64,000 nt of DNA, taken from Auanema rhodensis. Its lineage: Eukaryota > Nematoda > Chromadorea > Rhabditida > Rhabditidae. The stretch lies in NCBI GenBank assembly GCA_964057225.1, contig OZ059900.1:1932501-1996500 (forward strand), given 5' to 3'. The notes under the pieces are model-generated. The model saw nothing but the letters and a program-made list of their open reading frames with translations. It ran no database searches and was not told the origin of the DNA. This document shows positions 39,794-54,700 of the stretch, in pieces (within the stretch, counting starts at the first letter, position 1; each line of letters starts with the position of its first letter). Both the position numbers and the translations under genes were made by a program.

Positions 39794-41630
39794 TAGCATT
39801 ACTACACTAAGTATGGTCGTTTTTATGCCTTTAACACCATATACTCACCGATTTTTGGTACAAAATCTGTAATACTCGTAAATTTTGATCATATTCGTTA
39901 AGATTTGAGAATCAAACATACAATACACAAAATCAGTCTATTTTTATGAGCTTGCACTGATATATATTCATTTTGATCAAAAAAGGTCGAAAATAGAAAG
40001 AATTTTTGAAATTTCCGAGTTTTGAGTCTAATTTGGCTAAATCGCTCATATATATGATCAGAAGCATAGTTTTATTGTCTATGACAACAAATGTCATCAA
40101 TTAAACGCTAGTGATGTTTAAATACTGATTTTCGCTCAAATAGCATTACTACACTAAGTATGGTCGTTTTTATGCCTTTAACACCATATACTCACCGATT
40201 TTTGGTACAAAATCTGTAATACTCGTAAATTTTGATCATATTTGTTAAGATTTGAAAATCAAACACACAATAAACAAAATCAGTCTATTTTTATGAGTTT
40301 GCACTGATATATATTCATTTTGATCAAAAAAGGTCGAAAATAGAAAGAATTTTTGAATTTTCCGAGTTTTGAGTCCAATTGGGCTAAATCGCTCATATAT
40401 ATGATCAAAAGCATAGTTTTACTGTCTATGATAACAAAAGTCATCAATTAAACGCTAGTGATGTTTAAATACTGATTTTCGCTCAAATAGCATTACTACA
40501 CTAAGTATGGTCGTTTTTATGCCTTTAACACCATATACTCACCGATTTTTGGTACAAAATCTGTGATACTCGTAAATTTTGATCATATTCAGTGAGATTC
40601 GAGAATCAAACACACAATACACGAAATAAGTTTATTTTTACGAGTTTGCACTGATATTTATTCATTTTGATCAAAAAAGTTCGAAAACAGAAAGAATTTT
40701 TGAAATTTCCGAGTTTTGAGTCTAATTTGGCTAAATCGCTCATATATATGATCAGAAGCATAGTTTTATTGTCTATGACAACAAAAGTCATCAATTAAAC
40801 GCTAGTGATGTTTAAATACTGAATTTCGCTCAAATAGCATTACTACACTAAGTATGGTCGTTTTTATGCCTTTAACACCATATACTCACCGATTTTTGGT
40901 ACAAAATCTGTAATACTCGTAAATTTCGATCATATCCGTTAAGATTCGAGAATCAAACACACAATACACAAAATAAGTTTATTTTTACGAGTTTGAACTG
41001 GTATTTATTCATTTTGATCAAAAAAGGTCGAAAATAGAAAGAATTTTTGAAATTTCCGAGTTTTGAGTCTAATTTGGCTAAATCGCTCATATATATGATC
41101 AAAAGCATAGTTTTACTGTCTATGATAACAAAAGTCATCAATTAAACGCTAGTGATGTTTAAATACTGAATTTCACTCAAATAGCATTACTACACTAAGT
41201 ATGGTCGTTTTTATGCCTTTAACACCATATACTCACCGATTTTTGGTACAAAATCTGTAATACTTGTAAATTTTGATCATATTTGTTAAGATTCGAGAAT
41301 CGAACACACAATACAAAAAATAAGTCTATTTTTACAAGTTTGCACTGATATTTATTCATTTTGATCAAAAAAGGTCGAAAATAGAAAGAATTTTTGAAAT
41401 TTCCGAGTTTTGAGTCTAATTTGGCTAAATCGCTCATATATATGATCAAAAGCATAGTTTTATTGTCTATAACAACAAAAGTCATCAATTAAACGCTAGT
41501 GATATTTAAATACTGATTTTCGCTCAAGTAGCATTACTACACTAAGTATGGTCGTTTTTATGCCTTTAACACCATATACTCACCGATTTTTGGTACAAAT
41601 TCTGTAATACTTGTAAATTTTGATCATATT
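39794..41630. repeat. Nested 6-monomer tandem duplication, unit 2
   Basis: This is the partner of 37,711-39,548. It ends where C at 41,631 differs from T at 39,549. A private ACAAATTCTG sits near 41,596, recurring near 55,872. The switched variable segment near 40,440 inside an otherwise matching unit looks like a short conversion tract replacing type A by type B. It recurs at 54,070-55,906. Confidence 0.83.
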
Positions 41631-44029
41631 CGTTAAGATTTGAGAATCAAACATACAATACACAAAATCAGTCTATTTTTATGAGCTTGCACTGATATAT
41701 ATTCATTTTGATCAAAAAAGGTCGAAAATAGAAAGAATTTTTGAAATTTCCGAGTTTTGAGTCTAATTTGGCTAAATCGCTCATATATATGATCAGAAGC
41801 ATAGTTTTATTGTCTATGACAACAAAAATCATCAATTAAACGCTAGTGATGTTTAAATACTGATTTTCGCTCAAATAGCATTACTACACTAAGTATGGTC
41901 GTTTTTATGCCTTTAACACCATATACTCACCGATTTTTGGTACAAAATCTGTAATACTCGTAAAATTTGATCATATTTGTTAAGATTTGAGAATCAAACA
42001 CACAATACACAAAATCAGTCTATTTTTATGAGTTTACACTGATATATATTCATTTTCATCAAAAAAGGTCGAAAATAGAAAGAATTTTTGAAATTTCCGA
42101 GTTTTGAGTCTAATTTGGCTAAATCGCTCATATATATGATCAGAAGCATAGTTTTATTGTCTATGACAACAAAAATCATCAATTAAACGCTAGTGATGTT
42201 TAAATACTGAATTTCGCTCAAATAGCATTACTACACTAAGTATGGTCGTTTTTATGCCTTTAACACCATATACTCACCGATTTTTGGTACAAAATCTGTA
42301 ATACTCGTAAATTTTGATCATATTCGGTGAGATTCGAGAATCAAACACACAATACACGAAATAAGTTTATTTTGACGAGTTTGAACTGGTATTCATTCAT
42401 TTTGATCAAAAAAGGTCGAAAATAGAAAGAATTTTTGAAATTTCCGAGTTTTGAGTCTAATTTGGCTAAATCGCTCATATATATGATCAAAAGCATAGTT
42501 TTACTGTCTATGATAACAAAAGTCTTCAAATATACACTAATAATGATTGAATCACTGAATTTCACTCAAATAGCATTACTACACTACGTATGGTCGTTTT
42601 TATGCCTTTAACACCATATACTCACCGATTTTTGGTACAAAATCTGTGATACTCGTAAATTTTGATCATATTCGGTGAGATTCGAGAATCGAACACACAA
42701 TACACAAAATAAGTCTATTTTTACGAGTTTGCACTGATATTTATTCATTTTGATCAAAAAAGGTCGAAAATAGAAAGAATTTTTGAAATTTCCGAGTTTT
42801 GAGTCTAATTTGGCTAAATCGCTCATATATATGATCAAAAGCATAGTTTTACTGTCTATGATAACAAAAGTCTTCAAATATACACTAATAATGTGTAAAT
42901 CACTGAATTTCACTCAAATAGCTTTACTACACTAAGTATGGTCGTTTTTATGCCTTTAACACCATATACTCACCGATTTTTGGTACAAAATCTGTAATAC
43001 TCGTAAATTTTGATCATATTCGTTAAGATTTGAGAATCAAACATACAATACACAAAATCAGTCTATTTTTATGAGCTTGCACTGATATATATTCATTTTG
43101 ATCAAAAAAGGTCGAAAATAGAAAGAATTTTTGAATTTTCCGAGTTTTGAGTCCAATTGGGCTAAATCGCTCATATATATGATCAAAAGCATAGTTTCAC
43201 TGTCTATGATAACAAAAGTCTTCAAATATACACTAGTAATGATTAAATCACTGAATTTCACTCAAATAGCTTTACTACACTAAGTATGGTCGTTTTTATG
43301 CCTTTAACACCATATACTCACCGATTTTTGGTACAAAATCTGTAATACTCGTAAATTTCGATCATATCCGTTAAGATTCGAGAATCAAACACACAATACA
43401 CAAAATAAGTTTATTTTTACGAGTTTGCACTGATATTTATTCATTTTGATCAAAAAAGGTCGAAAATAGAAAGAATTTTTGAATTTTCCGAGTTTTGAGT
43501 CCAATTGGGCTAAATCGCTCATATATATGATCAAAAGCATAGTTTCACTGTCTATGATAACAAAAGTCTTCAAATATACACTAGTAATGATTAAATCACT
43601 GAATTTCACTCAAATAGCTTTACTACACTAAGTATGGTCGTTTTTATGCCTTTAACACCATATACTCACCGATTTTTGGTACAAAATCTGTAATACTCGT
43701 AAATTTCGATCATATCCGTTAAGATTCGAGAATCAAACACACAATACACAAAATAAGTTTATTTTTACGAGTTTGCACTGATATTTATTCATTTTGATCA
43801 AAAAAGGTCGAAAATAGAAAGAATTTTTGAATTTTCCGAGTTTTGAGTCCAATTGGGCTAAATCGCTCATATATATGATCAAAAGCATAGTTTCACTGTC
43901 TATGATAACAAAAGTCTTCAAATATACACTAGTAATGATTAAATCACTGAATTTCACTCAAATAGCTTTACTACACTAAGTATGGTCGTTTTTATGCCTT
44001 TAACACCATATACTCACCGATTTTTGGTA

Positions 44030-44061
44030 GCCAAATTGGACTTTTTTTTGGACAATTTTTT
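44030..44061. other. 32-bp insertion inside a monomer, copy 1
   Basis: Between GGTA and CAAAATCTG, at the right end of a 63-bp core, 32 extra bases split the otherwise continuous GGTACAAAATCTG. The monomer spacing here is 380 instead of 348 bp. The first 12 inserted bases, GCCAAATTGGAC, are the exact reverse complement of GTCCAATTTGGC, which occurs in many monomers (for example near 1,111). The rest is T-rich, with TTGGAC present twice. There is no target-site duplication or transposon end. It looks like a templated or filler insertion formed during break repair or template switching (inference). Confidence 0.9.
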
Positions 44062-44345
44062 CAAAATCTGTAATACTCGTAAATTTCGATCATATCCGTT
44101 AAGATTCGAGAATCAAACACACAATACACGAAATAAGTTTATTTTTACGAGTTTGCACTGATATTTATTCATTTTGATCAAAAAAGGTCGAAAATAGAAA
44201 GAATTTTTGAATTTTCCGAGTTTTGAGTCCAATTTGGCTAAATCGCTCATATATATGATCAAAAGCATAGTTCTATTGTCTATAACAACAAAAGTCTTTA
44301 ATTAAACGCTAGTGATGTTTTAATACTGAATTTTGCTCAAATAGC

Positions 44346-44693
44346 AATACTACACTAAGTATGGTCGTTTTTATGCCTTTAACACCATATACTCACCGAT
44401 TTTTGGTACAAAATCTGTAATACTTGTAAATTTTGATCATATTCGTTAAGATTCGAAAATCAAACACACAATACACGAAATAAGTTTATTTTTACAAGTT
44501 TGCACTGATATTTATTCATTTTGATCAAAAAAGGTCGAAAATAGAAAGAATTTTTGAAATTTCCGAGTTTTGAGTCTAATTTGGCTAAATCGCTCATATA
44601 TATGATCAGAAGCATAGGTGTATTGTCTATGACAACAAAAGTCATTAATTAAACACTAATGATGTTTAAATCACTAAATTTCGCTCTAATAGC
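44346..44693. repeat. Type C (hybrid or divergent) monomer, first occurrence
   Basis: The variable segment reads CATTAATTAAACACTAATGATG then TTTAAATCACTAAATTTCGCTC. It joins B-like ATTAAAC and CGCTC with A-like CACTAATGATG and AAATCAC, and ends CTCTAATAGC. The following core carries two changes (GGTCGCTTTTATGAC near 44,711-44,725). Similar segments occur at about 58,916, 60,656, 61,005 and 63,787. Either it descends from an ancestor of A and B or it is a recombinant; the sequence alone does not decide. Limits are approximate, set by core phase. Confidence 0.7.
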
Positions 44694-45737
44694 ATTACTA
44701 CACTAAGTATGGTCGCTTTTATGACTTTAACACCATATACTCACCGATTTTTGGTACAAAATCTGTAATACTCGTAAATTTTGATCATATTCGTTAAGAT
44801 TTGAGAATCAAACACACAATACACAATATCAGTCTATTTTTATGAGCTTGCACTGATATATATTCATTTTGATCAAAAAAGGTCGAAAATAGAAAGAATT
44901 TTTGAAATTTCCGAGTTTTGAGTCCAATTTGGCTAAATCGCTCATATATATGATCAAAAGCATAGTTCTATTGTCTATAACAACAAAAGTCTTTAATTAA
45001 ACGCTAGTGATGTTTTAATACTGAATTTTGCTCAAATAGCATTACTACACTAAGTATGGTCGTTTTTATGCCTTTAACACCATATACTCACCGATTTTTG
45101 GTACAAAATCTGTAATACTTGTAAATTTTGATCATATTCGTTAAGATTCGAAAATCAAACACACAATACACGAAATAAGTTTATTTTTACAAGTTTGCAC
45201 TGATATTTATTCATTTTGATCAAAAAAGGTCGAAAATAGAAAGAATTTTTGAAATTTCCGAGTTTTGAGTCTAATTTGGCTAAATCGCTCATATATATGA
45301 TCAAAAGCATAGTTTCACTGTCTATGATAACAAAAGTCTTCAAATATACACTAGTAATGATTAAATCACTGAATTTCACTCAAATAGCATTACTACACTA
45401 AGTATGGTCGTTTTTATGCCTTTAACACCATATACTCACCGATTTTTGGTACAAAATCTGTAATACTTGTAAATTTTGATCATATTCGTTAAGATTTGAG
45501 AATCAAACACATAATACACGAAATAAGTCTATTTTTATGAGTTTGCACTGATATTTATTCATTTTGATCAAAAAAGGTCGAAAATAGAAAGAATTTTTGA
45601 AATTTCCGAGTTTTGAATCCAATTGGGCTAAATCGCTCATATATATGATCAAAAGCATAGTTTTATTGTCTATGATAACAAAAGTCTTCAAATATACACT
45701 AATAATGTGTAAATCACTGAATTTCACTCAAATAGCT

Positions 45738-48700
45738 TTACTACACTAAGTATGGTCGTTTTTATGCCTTTAACACCATATACTCACCGATTTTTGGTAC
45801 AAAATCTGTAATACTTGTAAATTTTGATCATATTCGTTAAGATTCGAGAATCAAACACATAATACACGAAATAAGTCTAGTTTTATGAGTTTGCACTGAT
45901 ATTTATTCATTTTGATCAAAAAAGGTCGAAAATAGAAAGAATTTTTGAATTTTCCGAGTTTTGAGTCCAATTGGGCTAAATCTCTCATATATATGATCAA
46001 AAGCATAGTTTTACTGTCTATGATAACAAAAGTCTTCAAATATACACTAATAATGTGTAAATCACTGAATTTCACTCAAATAGCATTACTACACTAAGTA
46101 TGGTCGTTTTTATGCCTTTAACACCATATACTCACCGATTTTTGGTACAAAATCTGTAATACTTGTAAATTTTGATCATATTCGTTAAGATTCGAGAATC
46201 AAACACATAATACACAAAATAAGTCTATTTTTATGAGTTTGCACTGATATTTATTCATTTTGATCAAAAAAGGTCGAAAATAGAAAGAATTTTTGAAATT
46301 TCCGAGTTTTGAGTCTAATTTGGCTAAATCGCTCATATATATGATCAAAAGCATAGTTTTACTGTCTATGATAACAAAAGTCTTCAAATATACACTAATA
46401 ATGTGTAAATCACTGAATTTCACTCAAATAGCATTACTACACTAAGTATGGTCGTTTTTATGCCTTTAACACCATATACTCACCGATTTTTGGTACAAAA
46501 TCTGTAATACTCGTAAATTTTGATCATATTTGTTAAGATTCGAGAATCAAACACATAATACACAAAATAAGTCTATTTTTACAAGTTTGCACTGATATTT
46601 ATTCATTTTGATCAAAAAAGGTCGAAAATAGAAAGAATTTTTGAAATTTCCGAGTTTTGAGTCCAATTTGGCTAAATCGCTCATATATATGATCAAAAGC
46701 ATAGTTTTATTGTCTATAACAACAAAAGTCATCAATTAAACGCTAGTGATGTTTAAATACTGAATTTCGCTCAAATAGCATGACTACACTAAGTATGGTC
46801 GTTTTTATGCCTTTAACACCATATACTCACCGATTTTTGGTACAAAATCTGTAATACTCGTAAATTTTGATCATATTTGTTAAGATTTGAGAATCAAACA
46901 TACAATACACAAAATCAGTCTATTTTTATGAGCTTGCACTGATATATATTCATTTTGATCAAAAAAGGTCGAAAATAGAAAGAATTTTTGAAATTTCCGA
47001 GTTTTGAGTCTAATTTGGCTAAATCGCTCATATATATAATCAAAAGCATAGTTTTACTGTCTATGATAACAAAAGTCATCAATTAAACGCTAGTGATGTT
47101 TAAATACTGATTTTCGCTCAAATAGCATTACTACACTAAGTATGGTCGTTTTTATGCCTTTAACACCATATACTCACCGATTTTTGGTACAAAATCTGTA
47201 ATACTCATAAAATTTGATCATATTTGTTAAGATTTGAGAATCAAACACACAATACACAAAATCAGTCTATTTTTATGAGTTTACACTGATATATATTCAT
47301 TTTCATCAAAAAAGGTCGAAAATAGAAAGAATTTTTGAATTTTCCGAGTTTTGAGTCGAATTGGGCTAAATCGCTCATATATATGATCAAAAGCATAGTT
47401 TTACTGTCTATGATAACAAAAGTCTTCAAATATACACTAATAATGATTAAATCACTGAATTTCACACAAATAGCATTACTACACTAAGTATGGTCGTTTT
47501 TATGCCTTTAACACCATATACTCACCGATTTTTGGTACAAAATCTGTAATACTTGTAAATTTTGATCATATTTGTTAAGATTCGAGAATCAAACACATAA
47601 TACACAAAATAAGTCTATTTTTATGAGTTTGCACTGATATTTATTCATTTTGATCAAAAAAGGTCGAAAATAGAAAGAATTTTTGAAATTTCCGAGTTTT
47701 GAGTCTAATTTGGCTAAATCGCTCATATATATGATCAGAAGCATAGTTTTATTGTCTATGACAACAAAAATCATCAATTAAACGCTAGTGATGTTTAAAT
47801 ACTGATTTTCGCTCAAATAGCATTACTACACTAAGTATGGTCGTTTTTATGCCTTTAACACCATATACTCACCGATTTTTGGTACAAAATCTGTAATACT
47901 CGTAAATTTTGATCATATTCGTTAAGATTTGAGAATCAAACATACAATACACAAAATCAGTCTATTTTTATGAGCTTGCACTGATATATATTCATTTTGA
48001 TCAAAAAAGGTCGAAAATAGAAAGAATTTTTGAAATTTCCGAGTTTTGAGTCTAATTTGGCTAAATCGCTCATATATATGATCAAAAGCATAGTTTTACT
48101 GTCTATGATAACAAAAGTCTTCAAATATACACTAATAATGATTAAATCACTGAATTTCAGTCAAATAGCATTACTACACTAAGTATGGTCGTTTTTATGC
48201 CTTTAACACCATATACTCACCGATTTTTGGTACAAAATCTGTAATACTTGTAAATTTCGATCATATTTGTTAAGATTCGAGAATCAAACACATAATACAC
48301 GAAATAAGTCTATTTTTACAAGTTTGCACTGATATTTATTCATTTTGATCAAAAAAGGTCGAAAATAGAAAGAATTTTTGAAATTTCCGAGTTTTGAGTC
48401 CAATTTGGCTAAATCGCTCATATATAAGATCAAAAGCATAGTTTTATTGTCTATAACAACAAAAGTCATCAATTAAACGCTAGTGATATTTAAATACTGA
48501 TTTTCGCCCAAGTAGCATTACTACACTAAGTATGGTCGTTTTTATGCCTTTAACACCATATACTCACCGATTTTTGGTACAAAATCTGTAATACTTGTAA
48601 ATTTTGATCATATTCGTTAAGATTTGAGAATCAAACATACAATACACAAAATCAGTCTATTTTTATGAGTTTGCACTGATATATATTCATTTTGATCAAA

Positions 48701-51700
48701 AAAGGTCGAAAATAGAAAGAATTTTTGAATTTTCCGAGTTTTGAGTCCAATTGGGCTAAATCGCTCATATATATAATCAAAAGCATAGTTTTACTGTCTA
48801 TGATAACAAAAGTCATCAATTAAACGCTAGTGATGTTCAAATACTGATTTTCGCTCAAATAGCATTACTACACTAAGTATGGTCGTTTTTATGCCTTTAA
48901 CACCATATACTCACCGATTTTTGGTACAAAATCTGTAATACTCGTAAAATTTGATCATATTTGTTAAGATTTGAGAATCAAACACACAATACACAAAATC
49001 AGTCTATTTTTATGAGTTTACACTGATATATATTCATTTTCATCAAAAAAGGTCGAAAATAGAAAGAATTTTTGAATTTTCCGAGTTTTGAGTCGAATTG
49101 GGCTAAATCGCTCATATATATGATCAAAAGCATAGTTTTACTGTCTATGATAACAAAAGTCTTCAAATATACACTAATAATGATTAAATCACTGAATTTC
49201 ACTCAAATAGCATTACTACACTAAGTATGGTCGTTTTTATGCCTTTAACACCATATACTCACCGATTTTTGGTACAAAATCTGTAATACTTGTAAATTTT
49301 GATCATATTTGTTAAGATTCGAGAATCAAACACATAATACACAAAATAAGTCTATTTTTATGAGTTTGCACTGATATTTATTCATTTTGATCAAAAAAGG
49401 TCGAAAATAGAAAGAATTTTTGAAATTTCCGAGTTTTGAGTCTAATTTGGCTAAATCGCTCATATATATGATCAGAAGCATAGTTTTATTGTCTATGACA
49501 ACAAAAATCATCAATTAAACGCTAGTGATGTTTAAATACTGATTTTCGCTCAAATAGCATTACTACACTAAGTATGGTCGTTTTTATGCCTTTAACACCA
49601 TATACTCACCGATTTTTGGTACAAAATCTGTAATACTCGTAAATTTTGATCATATTCGTTAAGATTTGAGAATCAAACATACAATACACAAAATCAGTCT
49701 ATTTTTATGAGCTTGCACTGATATATATTCATTTTGATCAAAAAAGGTCGAAAATAGAAAGAATTTTTGAAATTTCCGAGTTTTGAGTCTAATTTGGCTA
49801 AATCGCTCATATATATGATCAAAAGCATAGTTTCACTGTCTATGATAACAAAAGTCTTCAAATATACACTAATAATGATTAAATCACTGAATTTCAGTCA
49901 AATAGCATTACTACACTAAGTATGGTCGTTTTTATGCCTTTAACACCATATACTCACCGATTTTTGGTACAAAATCTGTAATACTTGTAAATTTTGATCA
50001 TATTTGTTAAGATTCGAGAATCAAACACATAATACACGAAATAAGTCTATTTTTACAAGTTTGCACTGATATTTATTCATTTTGATCAAAAAAGGTCGAA
50101 AATAGAAAGAATTTTTGAAATTTCCGAGTTTTGAGTCCAATTTGGCTAAATCGCTCATATATAAGATCAAAAGCATAGTTTTATTGTCTATAACAACAAA
50201 AGTCATCAATTAAACGCTAGTGATATTTAAATACTGATTTTCGCTCAAGTAGCATTACTACACTAAGTATGGTCGTTTTTATGCCTTTAACACCATATAC
50301 TCACCGATTTTTGGTACAAAATCTGTAATACTTGTAAATTTTGATCATATTCGTTAAGATTTGAGAATCAAACATACAATACACAAAATCAGTCTATTTT
50401 TATGAGCTTGCACTGATATATATTCATTTTGATCAAAAAAGGTCGAAAATAGAAAGAATTTTCGAAATTTCCGAGTTTTGAGTCTAATTTGGCTAAATCG
50501 CTCATATATATGATCAGAAGCATAGTTTTATTGTCTATGACAACAAAAATCATCAATTAAACGCTAGTGATGTTTAAATACTGATTTTCGCTCAAATAGC
50601 ATTACTACACTAAGTATGGTCGTTTTTATGCCTTTAACACCATATACTCACCGATTTTTGGTACAAAATCTGTAATACTCGTAAATTTTGATCATATTCG
50701 TTAAGATTTGAGAATCAAACATACAATACAAAAAATAAGTCTATTTTTACAAGTTTGCACTGATATTTATTCATTTTGATCAAAAAAGGTCGAAAATAGA
50801 AAGAATTTTTGAAATTTCCGAGTTTTGAGTCCAATTTGGCTAAATCGCTCATATATAAGATCAAAAGCATAGTTTTACTGTCTATGATAACAAAAGTCTT
50901 CAAATATACACTAATAATGATTAAATCACTGAATTTCACTCAAATAGCATTACTACACTAAGTATGGTCGTTTTTATGCCTTTAACACCATATACTCACC
51001 GATTTTTGGTACAAAATCTGTAATACTCGTAAATTTTGATCATATTCGTTAAGATTTGAGAATCAAACATACAATACACAAAATCAGTCTATTTTTATGA
51101 GCTTGCACTGATATATATTCATTTTGATCAAAAAAGGTCGAAAATAGAAAGAATTTTCGAAATTTCCGAGTTTTGAGTCTAATTTGGCTAAATCGCTCAT
51201 ATATATGATCAGAAGCATAGTTTTATTGTCTATGACAACAAAAATCATCAATTAAACGCTAGTGATGTTTAAATACTGATTTTCGCTCAAATAGCATTAC
51301 TACACTAAGTATGGTCGTTTTTATGCCTTTAACACCATATACTCACCGATTTTTGGTACAAAATCTGTAATACTCGTAAATTTTGATCATATTCGTTAAG
51401 ATTTGAGAATCAAACATACAATACACAAAATCAGTCTATTTTTATGAGCTTGCACTGATATATATTCATTTTGATCAAAAAAGGTCGAAAATAGAAAGAA
51501 TTTTTGAAATTTCCGAGTTTTGAGTCTAATTTGGCTAAATCGCTCATATATATGATCAAAAGCATAGTTTCACTGTCTATGATAACAAAAGTCTTCAAAT
51601 ATACACTAATAATGATTAAATCACTGAATTTCAGTCAAATAGCATTACTACACTAAGTATGGTCGTTTTTATGCCTTTAACACCATATACTCACCGATTT

Positions 51701-54700
51701 TTGGTACAAAATCTGTAATACTTGTAAATTTTGATCATATTTGTTAAGATTCGAGAATCAAACACATAATACACGAAATAAGTCTATTTTTACAAGTTTG
51801 CACTGATATTTATTCATTTTGATCAAAAAAGGTCGAAAATAGAAAGAATTTTTGAAATTTCCGAGTTTTGAGTCCAATTTGGCTAAATCGCTCATATATA
51901 AGATCAAAAGCATAGTTTTATTGTCTATAACAACAAAAGTCATCAATTAAACGCTAGTGATATTTAAATACTGATTTTCGCTCAAGTAGCATTACTACAC
52001 TAAGTATGGTCGTTTTTATGCCTTTAACACCATATACTCACCGATTTTTGGTACAAAATCTGTAATACTCGTAAATTTTGATCATATTCGTTAAGATTTG
52101 AGAATCAAACATACAATACACAAAATCAGTCTATTTTTATGAGCTTGCACTGATATATATTCATTTTGATCAAAAAAGGTCGAAAATAGAAAGAATTTTT
52201 GAAATTTCCGAGTTTTGAGTCTAATTTGGCTAAATCGCTCATATATATGATCAGAAGCATAGTTTTATTGTCTATGACAACAAATGTCATCAATTAAACG
52301 CTAGTGATGTTTAAATACTGATTTTCGCTCAAATAGCATTACTACACTAAGTATGGTCGTTTTTATGCCTTTAACACCATATACTCACCGATTTTTGGTA
52401 CAAAATCTGTAATACTCGTAAATTTTGATCATATTTGTTAAGATTTGAAAATCAAACACACAATAAACAAAATCAGTCTATTTTTATGAGTTTGCACTGA
52501 TATATATTCATTTTGATCAAAAAAGGTCGAAAATAGAAAGAATTTTTGAATTTTCCGAGTTTTGAGTCCAATTGGGCTAAATCGCTCATATATATGATCA
52601 AAAGCATAGTTTTACTGTCTATGATAACAAAAGTCTTCAAATATACACTAATAATGATTAAATCACTGAATTTCAGTCAAATAGCATTACTACACTAAGT
52701 ATGGTCGTTTTTATGCCTTTAACACCATATACTCACCGATTTTTGGTACAAAATCTGTGATACTCGTAAATTTTGATCATATTCAGTGAGATTCGAGAAT
52801 CAAACACACAATACACGAAATAAGTTTATTTTTACGAGTTTGCACTGATATTTATTCATTTTGATCAAAAAAGTTCGAAAACAGAAAGAATTTTTGAAAT
52901 TTCCGAGTTTTGAGTCTAATTTGGCTAAATCGCTCATATATATGATCAGAAGCATAGTTTTATTGTCTATGACAACAAAAGTCATCAATTAAACGCTAGT
53001 GATGTTTAAATACTGAATTTCGCTCAAATAGCATTACTACACTAAGTATGGTCGTTTTTATGCCTTTAACACCATATACTCACCGATTTTTGGTACAAAA
53101 TCTGTAATACTCGTAAATTTCGATCATATCCGTTAAGATTCGAGAATCAAACACACAATACACAAAATAAGTTTATTTTTACGAGTTTGAACTGGTATTT
53201 ATTCATTTTGATCAAAAAAGGTCGAAAATAGAAAGAATTTTTGAAATTTCCGAGTTTTGAGTCTAATTTGGCTAAATCGCTCATATATATGATCAAAAGC
53301 ATAGTTTTACTGTCTATGATAACAAAAGTCATCAATTAAACGCTAGTGATGTTTAAATACTGAATTTCACTCAAATAGCATTACTACACTAAGTATGGTC
53401 GTTTTTATGCCTTTAACACCATATACTCACCGATTTTTGGTACAAAATCTGTAATACTTGTAAATTTTGATCATATTTGTTAAGATTCGAGAATCGAACA
53501 CACAATACAAAAAATAAGTCTATTTTTACAAGTTTGCACTGATATTTATTCATTTTGATCAAAAAAGGTCGAAAATAGAAAGAATTTTTGAAATTTCCGA
53601 GTTTTGAGTCTAATTTGGCTAAATCGCTCATATATATGATCAAAAGCATAGTTTTATTGTCTATAACAACAAAAGTCATCAATTAAACGCTAGTGATATT
53701 TAAATACTGATTTTCGCTCAAGTAGCATTACTACACTAAGTATGGTCGTTTTTATGCCTTTAACACCATATACTCACCGATTTTTGGTACAAAATCTGTA
53801 ATACTTGTAAATTTTGATCATATTTGTTGAGATTCGAGAATCAAACACATAATACAAAAAATAAGTCTATTTTTACAAGTTTGCACTGATATTTATTCAT
53901 TTTGATCAAAAAAGGTCGAAAATAGAAAGAATTTTTGAAATTTCCGAGTTTTGAGTCCAATTTGGCTAAATCGCTCATATATATGATCAAAAGCATAGTT
54001 TTATTGTCTATAACAACAAAAGTCATCAATTAAACGCTAGTGATGTTTAAATACTGAATTTCGCTCAAATAGCATTACTACACTAAGTATGGTCGTTTTT
54101 ATGCCTTTAACACCATATACTCACCGATTTTTGGTACAAAATCTGTAATACTCGTAAATTTTGATCATATTCGTTAAGATTTGAGAATCAAACATACAAT
54201 ACACAAAATCAGTCTATTTTTATGAGCTTGCACTGATATATATTCATTTTGATCAAAAAAGGTCGAAAATAGAAAGAATTTTTGAAATTTCCGAGTTTTG
54301 AGTCTAATTTGGCTAAATCGCTCATATATATGATCAGAAGCATAGTTTTATTGTCTATGACAACAAATGTCATCAATTAAACGCTAGTGATGTTTAAATA
54401 CTGATTTTCGCTCAAATAGCATTACTACACTAAGTATGGTCGTTTTTATGCCTTTAACACCATATACTCACCGATTTTTGGTACAAAATCTGTAATACTC
54501 GTAAATTTTGATCATATTTGTTAAGATTTGAAAATCAAACACACAATAAACAAAATCAGTCTATTTTTATGAGTTTGCACTGATATATATTCATTTTGAT
54601 CAAAAAAGGTCGAAAATAGAAAGAATTTTTGAATTTTCCGAGTTTTGAGTCCAATTGGGCTAAATCGCTCATATATATGATCAAAAGCATAGTTTTACTG

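Larger units (their letters stand above)
31462..45737. repeat. 14,276-bp segmental tandem duplication, copy 1 (41 monomers)
   Basis: This unit matches 45,738-60,013 at a constant distance of 14,276 bp, without a difference at any of the many points compared, including rare private variants: CGCCCAAGTAGC (34,230 and 48,506), AAGTTCGAAAACAG (38,596 and 52,872), CACTACGTATGG (42,592 and 56,868) and the 32-bp insertion. The left breakpoint lies in the 78 identical bases 31,462-31,539, because A at 31,461 differs from T at 45,737. The length equals 41 monomers plus 32 bp. It contains nested 5-, 2- and 6-monomer duplications. No gene is present. Confidence 0.92.

Noticed and set aside
44030-44061. 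Transposon footprint or MITE remnant
   Set aside because: There is no target-site duplication flanking the 32 bases and no terminal inverted repeat. Twelve bases match the satellite's own opposite strand, so a templated repair insertion explains it better.
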